Assembly: GCA_903837525.1 (NCBI GenBank)
Contig: CAILUU010000022.1
Coordinates: forward strand, 1 to 64,000
Direction of reading: 5' to 3'
Length of the DNA: 64,000 bases
DNA from: an uncultured Bacteroidota bacterium
GTDB lineage: Bacteria > Bacteroidota > Bacteroidia > Chitinophagales > Chitinophagaceae
Shown piece by piece: positions 34,112 through 41,384 of the stretch. Below the pieces are notes generated by a model. That model worked only from the letters and a program-made list of their open reading frames with translations. It made no database searches and was not told where the DNA came from. A program made the position numbers and the translations under genes. The stretch's first letter is position 1. Each line of letters starts with the position of its first letter.

Positions 34112-35135
34112 TTTTGTTAAGTTTACTTTTTTTAGCGAACGATTCTAATTCTTCCATCATTAATTTACTTCCAATAAACATGGGAGTTCGTTGATGTAAT
34201 GCTGTTGGCATAATATCTAAGATAGACTGTACACCATCCGTAGCAATCCCTCCAGCTTTTTCAACAATAAAGGCCATTGGATTACACTCGTATAACAAAC
34301 GTAATTTTCCTTTTGGTTTATCTGTTGTACCTGGGTACATAAAAATTCCACCTTTTATTAAATTACGATGCACATCTGCCACCATACTTGCTACATAACG
34401 TTGTGTATATGGCCCACCAGTTGTTTCATCCTTTTTTTGGCAAGCTGTAATATATTCTTTTACCGAATCTTCATATCTAAAAAAGTGCCCATGATTTACT
34501 GAGTATATTTTACCCAATGGAGGGCAAACAATATCGGGATGGCTCATGGTAAACTCTCCAATGGAGGGATCTAATGTAAAACCGTTTACTCCTCTTTTAG
34601 TTGCATAAACCAACATTGTACTACTGCCGTAAATTACATAGCCAGCAGCTACTTGCTTGTTGCCTGGCTGTAAAAAATCTTCTTTAGTTGCAGGTTTGCC
34701 CAACGCACTTACTCTTCTATACACACTAAAAATTGTACCTATAGAAATATTCACATCAATATTTGCACTACCATCTAAAGGGTCAAATAAACAAACATAT
34801 TTACTATTATTGCTTATGGGATCATCAAAAATTAAAATATCATCCAACTCCTCACTTCCTATACCGGCACAGCTAATACCATGGCGTAGCACCCCTACAT
34901 ATTGATTATTCGCATAAATATCTAGCTTTTTTACTTCCTCCCCTTGTATGTTAATGTTACCTGTATCGCCTAAAATATCTACTAACCCTGCTTTATTCAC
35001 TTCAACATTAACTCGTTTACTAGCTAGTCCAATATCTCTTAAAAGCCCCGCTAACTCACCTGTAGCTTGAGGAAAATCCCTCATTTGCTGTATAGTGAAT
35101 TCATCTAAAGTTTGTACTCTTCTATTGATTTGCAT
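34104..35135 (-). CDS. fbp: Fructose-1,6-bisphosphatase, class I
   Basis: A 343-residue gluconeogenic phosphatase. Motifs: LRDIGLASKRVNVEVNKAG, the metal site CLFDPLDGSANIDVNISIGTIFSVYRR, IYGSSTMLVYATKRGVNGFTLDP, RYVASMVADVHRNLIKGGIFMYPGT and LRLLYECNPMAFIVEKAGGIATDG. The length matches class I enzymes of bacteria. It shares a transcript with the ABC ATPase, whose start overlaps its end. Confidence 0.97.
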   Translation of the reverse strand: MQINRRVQTLDEFTIQQMRDFPQATGELAGLLRDIGLASKRVNVEVNKAGLVDILGDTGNINIQGEEVKKLDIYANNQYVGVLRHGISCAGIGSEELDDILIFDDPISNNSKYVCLFDPLDGSANIDVNISIGTIFSVYRRVSALGKPATKEDFLQPGNKQVAAGYVIYGSSTMLVYATKRGVNGFTLDPSIGEFTMSHPDIVCPPLGKIYSVNHGHFFRYEDSVKEYITACQKKDETTGGPYTQRYVASMVADVHRNLIKGGIFMYPGTTDKPKGKLRLLYECNPMAFIVEKAGGIATDGVQSILDIMPTALHQRTPMFIGSKLMMEELESFAKKSKLNKSE

Positions 35136-35177
35136 AAAACAAGTTTTATTATGTATCTAACAATTAAATTTGTATTT

Positions 35178-35194
35178 CAAAAGTAACAAAAATA
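35178..35194 (-). promoter_or_regulatory. -7 boxes upstream of fbp
   Basis: Two overlapping-distance matches on the minus strand: TACTTTTG (35178-35185) and TATTTTTG (35187-35194), 43 and 52 nt before the fbp ATG. One of them is probably the promoter. Confidence 0.45.
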
Positions 35195-35297
35195 AATAGG
35201 AAATGAGCTATACAAAATTGAAGTTGAGCTACATTTTTTGATGTGTTTGCCTAAAATTGGGCAAATTATATAAAGCAAATAAAAATAATCAAAACAT

Positions 35298-36548
35298 ATG
35301 AACGTTTTTAAATTTGGTGGTGCTAGCATAAATAGTATTGAGCGAATAGAAAATGTAGGAAAAATTATTAAATCCTTTGGTTCTGAAAAAATTTTAATTA
35401 TCATATCTGCTATGGGCAAAACTACCAACGCTTTAGAAAAAGTTGTAGATGCTTTTTTTGCAGGTAACCAAAAAGAGGCTTTAGACCTTTTTGAAGCTAT
35501 AAAAAATGAGCATAATTATGTACTACAACAATTAATAAAAAAAGAGAGTAGTAGTTTAAAAGATTTTTACACCGAAATTGAATGGCTGTTACATGATAAA
35601 CCTGTAAGAGCATATGATTATTATTACGACCAAATTGTGTGTTGTGGGGAGTTGTTAAGTACTGCATTAGTTAGTGCCTACTTTAATGAAATTGAGATTA
35701 CTAATAATTGGGTAGATGTAAGAGATATTTTACGGACTGATAATAATTTTAGAGATGCGATTGTGGATTGGGATTTTACTAAAACTAAAATTACTGAAAC
35801 TATTGTACCACTTTTTGAAAAAACTAATTTGGTACTTACACAAGGCTTTATTGGTGCTACAGATGAAAATGAAAGTACCACATTGGGAAGAGAGGGAAGT
35901 GATTATAGTGCTGCTATTTTTGCCAACATGCTAAATGCCAAAAGCTTAACTATTTGGAAAGATGTAGAAGGGGTAATGAATGCAGACCCAAAAGAATTTG
36001 CCGATGCCCAAATTATTAATTATTTAAGTTACAATGAGGTAATTGAAATGGCCTATTATGGGGCGCAAGTTATTCATCCAAAAACAATAAAACCTTTACA
36101 AAACAAACAAATTCCTTTATATGTAAAATGTTTTTTAAATAAAGATTTGCCTGGTACAACTATCGATAATAAAGTTGCACATAATTTACCGCCCATTATT
36201 GTGGTAAAGCAACAACAAGTTTTATTACAGCTAAGTAGTAAAGATTTCAGTTTTGTAGGCGAAGCGTATGTAAGCAAATTATATGAGTTGTTTGCGGCAT
36301 TAAAAATAAAACCAAACCTTACTCAAAATGGTGCAATAAGTATTTTATGTTGCTTAGATGATAAGCCTGATAAAATTGAAAAATTAGCTTTATCTGCTGC
36401 AGAATATTTTGATGTATTAGTAGAAAAAAATTTAACGTTGCTTACTATTCGCTATTATAGCAAAGAAAAATTTGATGAGTTAACAAAAGATAAAAAAATA
36501 CTATTAACGCAACAAACCACAGAAACAATACAAGCATTGTTGCACTAA
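35298..36548 (+). CDS. lysC: Aspartate kinase
   Basis: A 416-residue monofunctional aspartokinase, first step of the aspartate amino-acid family. It starts MNVFKFGGASINSIERIENV (KFGGxS motif), with IVCCGELLSTALVSAYFN, TQGFIGATDENESTTLGREGSDYSAAIFANML and TIWKDVEGVMNADPKEFADA. The C-terminal regulatory part (about 300-416) is short and a poor match to canonical paired ACT domains, so allosteric behaviour may be altered. No homoserine dehydrogenase fusion. No obvious operon partner. Confidence 0.94.
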   Translation: MNVFKFGGASINSIERIENVGKIIKSFGSEKILIIISAMGKTTNALEKVVDAFFAGNQKEALDLFEAIKNEHNYVLQQLIKKESSSLKDFYTEIEWLLHDKPVRAYDYYYDQIVCCGELLSTALVSAYFNEIEITNNWVDVRDILRTDNNFRDAIVDWDFTKTKITETIVPLFEKTNLVLTQGFIGATDENESTTLGREGSDYSAAIFANMLNAKSLTIWKDVEGVMNADPKEFADAQIINYLSYNEVIEMAYYGAQVIHPKTIKPLQNKQIPLYVKCFLNKDLPGTTIDNKVAHNLPPIIVVKQQQVLLQLSSKDFSFVGEAYVSKLYELFAALKIKPNLTQNGAISILCCLDDKPDKIEKLALSAAEYFDVLVEKNLTLLTIRYYSKEKFDELTKDKKILLTQQTTETIQALLH

Positions 36549-36549
36549 A

Positions 36550-36585
36550 AAGTAAACACAAAAAAATTTTACTTAACTTTTTTTG
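36550..36585 (+). terminator. Weak terminator after lysC
   Basis: AAGTAAA (36550-36556) pairs with TTTACTT (36568-36574), followed after AAC by seven T. A/T-only stem, so of modest strength. Confidence 0.45.
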
Positions 36586-36635
36586 TATAGCTCAATTAAA
36601 TAATTCATCAGTTTCATTAATTTATATCCCACGTA

Positions 36636-36793
36636 TTACCCAAAACCACTACTATTGGCCAGTTTTAGTAAGCCATTAGCTGTATCTATAGCCAACACTT
36701 TACTGTACACATTTACAATACACAAAATGTTTTGTGCGAAAGATAGTGTAATAAAAAAAATAAAAGTATGGTGCTAAGTAGAAGCTTTTTCAT
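36636..36793 (-). pseudogene. Small secreted ORF broken at a T-tract, frameshift or slippage
   Basis: From the ATG at 36793 the frame reads MKKLLLSTILLFFLLHYLSHKTFCVL and stops. One extra base in the TTATTTTTTTTATT tract would give MKKLLLSTILLFFFITLSFAQNILCIVNVYSKVLAIDTANGLLKLANSSGFG, a textbook signal peptide (SFAQ) with a 31-residue mature part ending at 36636. The break is therefore exactly one base within a run of eight T. It lies 65 bp downstream of the L,D-transpeptidase gene on the same strand. It may be a decayed gene, a sequencing error or a slippage-switchable gene. No family recognised. It is too short for the ORF track. Confidence 0.5.
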
Positions 36794-36858
36794 ATCTACA
36801 TAAAATCAATCTATGATAGACTATTATTAGAGACGGATAAGCTTATCAAAAAGTTATA

Positions 36859-37614
36859 TTAGTTAACTAAATATTCTCCTTGCGCTGTTACTAATAAAAT
36901 GGGTAGATTTTTTTTTGCCTCAAAATAATCAAACACTTGCTTCATACTTGAAAAAAATTTTTCTAGCGAAGGGTTATTTTTTATAGCTTCCTGCAAATAC
37001 TCTTCTGATTTTTTTTGATTAAACTTTACCGGATAAATATGCACAGGAATAAACTCTTGTCCGGCATCTTTAGCATAAGATGTTAGTACATATACTTCCT
37101 CAATTGGCTCATCTGCAATAGCCAAACATCCGGTGCTTACGCAATTTCCGTGTATGTATATGGCACTACCAGGTTTTGCAGAATCACTTAAAATTTTATC
37201 CGACGCATTTGGGTAATTTATACCCAAGGATAAATGATAATTACTATTTGGATTAAATTCGTTGATATGATAAAAACCTTCAGGTACTTGAAAATCGCCT
37301 TCGAAACGTTTAGGTCCAATTGAGCCACTTTGCATACAAACTTTATAGGATTTAAATAATTTGTATTGGTCTTTTTTATCTCCCTTTACCCATACTTCTA
37401 ATTGCTTGTCATACTTAAAGGAGCGAATGTAAACGTATTGAGGAGGCCAGCTTAATTTTTTAGCCTCAAATTGTTTTTGTAGGGTATCTTCAAATTTATT
37501 AAACGCAAGCAACGATTTTGGAGCAGCTTTTTGAGTTTCTACAAAGGAAGCCTGAGCAATAGATACATTGCAATAAAAAGTAACTAGTGTAATTATGAAC
37601 AAAAGGTTTTTCAT
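36859..37614 (-). CDS. L,D-transpeptidase (YkuD family), exported
   Basis: 251 residues with signal peptide (LLFIITLVTFYCNVSIAQ). The catalytic motif is IYIHGNCVSTGCLAI (HGxxxSxGC form), with Cys as nucleophile. The N-terminal YVYIRSFKYDKQLEVWVKGDKKDQYKLFKSY and FQVPEGFYHINEFNPNSNYHLSLGINYPN match the YafK/ErfK-like branch. Expected in the periplasm, making or remodelling 3-3 peptidoglycan cross-links or anchoring proteins. It follows hppD on the same strand (60 bp), with no evident functional link. Confidence 0.92.
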   Translation of the reverse strand: MKNLLFIITLVTFYCNVSIAQASFVETQKAAPKSLLAFNKFEDTLQKQFEAKKLSWPPQYVYIRSFKYDKQLEVWVKGDKKDQYKLFKSYKVCMQSGSIGPKRFEGDFQVPEGFYHINEFNPNSNYHLSLGINYPNASDKILSDSAKPGSAIYIHGNCVSTGCLAIADEPIEEVYVLTSYAKDAGQEFIPVHIYPVKFNQKKSEEYLQEAIKNNPSLEKFFSSMKQVFDYFEAKKNLPILLVTAQGEYLVN

Positions 37615-37674
37615 GTTCCAAATCTTATTGTAAAAATAATTCTTTTGATTAAAATAATTTGTTAATCTGGACTA

Positions 37675-38805
37675 TTATAAATTTCCTCTAGCATCTTGTT
37701 CTCTTTCTAACGCTTCAAACAATGCTTTAAAATTACCTTTACCAAAACTTTTTGCACCCTTGCGTTGTATAATTTCAAAAAATAAAGTAGGTCTATCCTG
37801 CAATGGTTTGCTAAAAATTTGTAACAAATAACCTTCCTCATCTCTATCAATTAAAATACCCAGCTTTTGCAATGGGGCTATATCTTCATCAATTTTTCCA
37901 ACACGCTCTAATACCGTTTCGTAATAACTAGTTGGAATATTTAAAAATTCAATTCCACGTTTTTGTAACTCGGTAACCGTACTAACAATATCCGCAGTAG
38001 CAATAGCCACATGTTGCACCCCTTCGCCATTATAAAAATCTAAATACTCTTCTACTTGGCTTTTCTTTTTTCCTTCGGCAGGTTCGTTTATAGGAAATTT
38101 TACAAACCCATTTCCATTACTCATCACCTTGCTCATTAAGGCACTATACTCTGTACTAATATCATTATCATCAAAACTTAAAATATTTTTAAACCCCATT
38201 ACCTCTTCATAAAATTTTACCCACGGGTTCATTTGGTACCACCCAACATTTCCTACGCAATGGTCAACATATAACAGCCCCGTTGATGTTGGGTTGTAGT
38301 TACTCTCCCATTTTCTAAACCCAGGCATAAAAAAGCCCTTGTAGTTATTACGTTCAACAAAAACATGGACCGTTTCTCCGTAGGTATGTATACCACTTAA
38401 CACCACTTCGCCATCTGCATCTTTTAATGTGGTTGGCGCTAGATAAGATTTTGCTCCACGTTTTGTAGTTTCTTGCCAAGCATTTGTAGCATCATCCACT
38501 TTTAAGGCTAATACTTTTACTCCATCGCCATGTTTATAAATATGGTCGGCAATTTCGTTATCACCTCTTAAGGGTGTTGTTAATACAAAGGTTAATTTGT
38601 TTTGACAAATTACATAACTCACTTTATCTTTTATACCAGTTTCGGGACCTGCATACGCAAGGCTTTGAAACCCAAAAGCCGTTTTATAAAAATGTGCTGC
38701 TTGTTTGGCATTGCCTACATAAAACTCAACATAATCTGTTCCTTGTAAGGGTAAAAAATCTGCAGCTATTGTATTTGGTAGTATTGGTTCAATTAAAGTT
38801 GACAT
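37675..38805 (-). CDS. hppD: 4-hydroxyphenylpyruvate dioxygenase
   Basis: A 376-residue Fe(II) enzyme making homogentisate in tyrosine degradation. Two vicinal-oxygen-chelate halves. Iron ligands: His in LYVDHCVGNV, His in GEGVQHVAIATADI and Glu in LFFEIIQRKGAKSFGKGNFKALFEALEREQ. The entry segment DYVEFYVGNAKQAAHFYKTAFGF is typical. The length is normal. Homogentisate dioxygenase and other pathway genes are not in the window. A promoter and a 39-codon ORF lie upstream, so the transcript probably has a coding leader. Confidence 0.97.
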   Translation of the reverse strand: MSTLIEPILPNTIAADFLPLQGTDYVEFYVGNAKQAAHFYKTAFGFQSLAYAGPETGIKDKVSYVICQNKLTFVLTTPLRGDNEIADHIYKHGDGVKVLALKVDDATNAWQETTKRGAKSYLAPTTLKDADGEVVLSGIHTYGETVHVFVERNNYKGFFMPGFRKWESNYNPTSTGLLYVDHCVGNVGWYQMNPWVKFYEEVMGFKNILSFDDNDISTEYSALMSKVMSNGNGFVKFPINEPAEGKKKSQVEEYLDFYNGEGVQHVAIATADIVSTVTELQKRGIEFLNIPTSYYETVLERVGKIDEDIAPLQKLGILIDRDEEGYLLQIFSKPLQDRPTLFFEIIQRKGAKSFGKGNFKALFEALEREQDARGNL

Positions 38806-38886
38806 AACCTAAAATTTAAAATGCACTAAAAAAAGTATGTATAGAGAGAAGATACTAAGAACGAGATGTTGGCAAAGCGTAAACTT

Positions 38887-39006
38887 TTAATAAGCCACCA
38901 CACTAGTTTTGGTTGAGGTTTTATCATCCATAGCCAAAACCTCCATTAACAAATTGTACTGGCAGCGTTCGTCGGTAAATAATTTATGTGGATAATCAGG
39001 TGTCAT
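38887..39006 (-). CDS. Candidate 39-residue small protein or leader ORF upstream of hppD
   Basis: An open frame MTPDYPHKLFTDERCQYNLL..KTSVVAY of 39 codons, below the track cutoff, lies 81 bp upstream of hppD on the same strand. A perfect -7 box (TATCTTTG on the minus strand, 39016-39023) sits 9 nt before its ATG, so it would be the first frame on the hppD message, nearly leaderless. It has mixed, protein-like composition and no signal peptide. No family is recognised. It could be a small protein, a regulatory leader peptide (three Tyr codons, the last just before the stop) or a gene remnant. Confidence 0.45.
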   Translation of the reverse strand: MTPDYPHKLFTDERCQYNLLMEVLAMDDKTSTKTSVVAY

Positions 39007-39015
39007 TTGTAGAAA

Positions 39016-39023
39016 CAAAGATA
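39016..39023 (-). promoter_or_regulatory. -7 box TATCTTTG for the hppD leader ORF
   Basis: CAAAGATA on the plus strand; a perfect minus-strand TAnnTTTG just upstream of the 39-codon ORF. Confidence 0.55.
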
Positions 39024-39055
39024 ACAAAAATTTTATCACTTACTTTGATACATTC

Positions 39056-39063
39056 TATATTTG
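39056..39063 (+). promoter_or_regulatory. -7 box TATATTTG, purK start probably leaderless
   Basis: A perfect TAnnTTTG that ends 4 nt before the purK ATG at 39068, so the transcript should begin at or very near the start codon. Confidence 0.6.
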
Positions 39064-39067
39064 CCCA

Positions 39068-40192
39068 ATGAAGAATATAGGTATTTTAGGCGGGGGCCAA
39101 CTTGGAAGAATGCTATTACAAGCTGCTGCAAATTATCCGGTACAAACTTTTTTAATGGAAAACGATGATCATTGCCCTGCGGCACATCTTTGTCATCACT
39201 TTATAAAAGGGGATATTAAAAATTTTGAAGACGTTTATAATTTCGGAAAAAATTTAGATGCTATTACTATAGAAATTGAAAGCGTAAATGTGGATGCCTT
39301 AGAAAAATTAGAAAGTGAAGGTGTAAAAATATACCCTAAACCTGCAGCATTAAAATTAATAAAAAATAAAATTTTACAAAAACAATTTTATAAACTAAAC
39401 GAAATACCCACAAGCGAATTTATTATTACACAGCATGCGGCAGAACTTAAAGAACATATCAACTTTTTACCAGCAGTACATAAAATTGGCGAAGGAGGTT
39501 ATGATGGTAAAGGTGTTCAATTACTAAAAACAAAAGAGGATATTACAAAAGCTTTTGACGAACCTGCCATTTTAGAAAAACTGGTTACCATAAAAAAAGA
39601 AATTGCTGTAATTATTGGTGTTGCTGATAATGGCGAAAACGCATTGTACCCTAGTATTGATATGGTTTTTGACCAACGTTTAAATTTATTAGACTATCAA
39701 CTTAGCCCTGCCGATTTATCAGATAAAGTTTTATGGAAAGTTGAAGCCATTGCATTAAAAGTTGTTAAAGATTTAAAAAGCCCGGGCATTTTTGCTGTTG
39801 AATTATTTGTAGATATGGATGATAATGTTTTAGTAAATGAAACTGCCCCAAGGGTTCACAACAGTGGCCATCATACCATTGAGGCAAACTACTCATCGCA
39901 ATTTGATATGCTTTGGCGGATAATCTTGGGCTACCCATTAGGAAATACCCAGCCTATTTTAGGTGCAGCTATTGTAAATTTAATAGGAGAAGAAAATTAT
40001 ACGGGTAATGCCCATTATGAAGGTTTAGAAGAAATTTTAAAAATAGATAATGTATTTGTACATATTTATGGTAAAACTCAAACCAAGCCCGGCCGAAAAA
40101 TGGGGCATGTAACTATTTTAAGTAACGAAAAGCAAGAGCTTATTCATCAAGCTAATAGAATAAAGCATACTTTGTTTGTAAAGACTGTTTAA
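39068..40192 (+). CDS. purK: 5-(carboxyamino)imidazole ribonucleotide synthase
   Basis: A 374-residue ATP-grasp enzyme of purine synthesis that makes N5-CAIR from AIR, ATP and bicarbonate. It starts MKNIGILGGGQLGRMLLQAAANYPV; the ATP-grasp part has HKIGEGGYDGKGVQLLK and LEKLVTIKKEIAVI; the ending has FAVELFVDMDDNVLVNETAPRVHNSGHHTIEANYSSQFDMLWRIILGYPLG. The length is normal. purE, whose product uses N5-CAIR, lies 5.7 kb downstream in the same direction with an RND efflux operon between them. Confidence 0.96.
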   Translation: MKNIGILGGGQLGRMLLQAAANYPVQTFLMENDDHCPAAHLCHHFIKGDIKNFEDVYNFGKNLDAITIEIESVNVDALEKLESEGVKIYPKPAALKLIKNKILQKQFYKLNEIPTSEFIITQHAAELKEHINFLPAVHKIGEGGYDGKGVQLLKTKEDITKAFDEPAILEKLVTIKKEIAVIIGVADNGENALYPSIDMVFDQRLNLLDYQLSPADLSDKVLWKVEAIALKVVKDLKSPGIFAVELFVDMDDNVLVNETAPRVHNSGHHTIEANYSSQFDMLWRIILGYPLGNTQPILGAAIVNLIGEENYTGNAHYEGLEEILKIDNVFVHIYGKTQTKPGRKMGHVTILSNEKQELIHQANRIKHTLFVKTV

Positions 40193-40319
40193 ACATTAAC
40201 TATTTGAGGAAATTTTTGCCCATTTAATTTCCTAATAAACTAAAATTATTCCGTTTATACATTTTTTCATTTTTAATAATGTTTTAAACCTAATTTTAAG
40301 TTTTAAAACACCTTTTAAT

Positions 40320-41372
40320 ATGAGGATGACAGTAATAGTAAAACCAATTTTCTTTTTTTATATTTTTTTAACTATAAGTTGTACTAACAACGACAAAAAA
40401 GCACCTCCACAAAAGCCTTCAGCACCAATTTCCAGAGTAGAGGGTTTTGTTGTTACTGCACAACTAGCAAGTCAAAATATTGAAGTCCCTGGTAGCTTAG
40501 CTGCTTTTGAAGAGGTAGAATTACATCCAGAGCTTTCGGGCAGAGTTACCAATGTTTATTTTAAAGAAGGAAGCAATGTAGGGCAAGGGAGTGTATTGTT
40601 AAAAATATTTGATGGTGATTTACAAGCACAATTAAAAAAATTACAAATACAATTAAGTACTGCTAATAAAACGGTAGAACGATATGGTGCTTTATTAAAA
40701 ATTGGTGGTGTTAGCCAGCAAGAATATGATTTGAATGTATTGGCTGCAAATACCATTAAAGCTGATATGAATATTGTACGAACCAATATTTCAAGAACAA
40801 CATTAAGAGCACCTTTTAGTGGCAAAATTGGTATTACAACTATTACCACTGGTGCATATATTTCGCCACAATCTTTAATTGCGACTTTAAGAAAGGTAAG
40901 TTCGTTAAAATTAGATTTTACTGTGCCAGAAATGTATTCTACAAAAATGAAAAAAGGAGCATTAGTAAATTTTACTGTTGAAGGAACTGATACAAAGTAT
41001 GCTGCTTTTATTTCTGCCACAGAAAATATTATTGCAGAAGAAAATCGAAGTTTACGAATTATTGCCAATGTAGTAAAAATAAATAACGAATTAATTGCTG
41101 GAGCTTTTGCAAAAGTAACTGTATCGTTAGGAGAAAATAATGTGGCATTAATGATTCCCTCACAAGCCATTATACCAGATGCTAGAAATAAAAAAGTAAT
41201 TGTGGTAAGAAATGGAATAGCTGCAATGGAAATAATTACACTTGGTATTAGAGACTCTGCTAATGTAGAGGTAACAAGTGGCTTAAAGGTTGGAGATACC
41301 ATTTTAGTAAGTGGATTACTTACTACAAAAACTGGAAGTAAGGTGCATGTAAATAAAATTACAAATCGTTAA
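40320..41372 (+). CDS. RND efflux periplasmic adaptor (membrane fusion) lipoprotein
   Basis: 350 residues with a lipoprotein signal ending LTISC. Biotinyl-lipoyl-like halves flank a coiled hairpin: SLAAFEEVELHPELSGRVTNVYFKEGSNVGQGSVLLKIFDGDLQAQLKKLQIQL, then ISRTTLRAPFSGKIGITTITTGAYI, then beta-barrel and membrane-proximal parts (VKINNELIAGAFAKVTVSL, VIVVRNGIAAMEIITLGIRD, GLKVGDTILVSGLL). First gene of an adaptor-pump-TolC set with 12- and 9-bp gaps. Substrates cannot be read from sequence. Confidence 0.94.
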   Translation: MRMTVIVKPIFFFYIFLTISCTNNDKKAPPQKPSAPISRVEGFVVTAQLASQNIEVPGSLAAFEEVELHPELSGRVTNVYFKEGSNVGQGSVLLKIFDGDLQAQLKKLQIQLSTANKTVERYGALLKIGGVSQQEYDLNVLAANTIKADMNIVRTNISRTTLRAPFSGKIGITTITTGAYISPQSLIATLRKVSSLKLDFTVPEMYSTKMKKGALVNFTVEGTDTKYAAFISATENIIAEENRSLRIIANVVKINNELIAGAFAKVTVSLGENNVALMIPSQAIIPDARNKKVIVVRNGIAAMEIITLGIRDSANVEVTSGLKVGDTILVSGLLTTKTGSKVHVNKITNR

Positions 41373-41384
41373 ATTATATAAACA

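Noticed and set aside
34657-34905. 82-residue plus-strand ORF opposite fbp
   Set aside because: Antisense shadow of fructose bisphosphatase.
40556-41302. 248-residue minus-strand ORF opposite the RND adaptor
   Set aside because: Long, but an antisense shadow of a clear adaptor gene; hydrophobic composition follows from the complementary codons.
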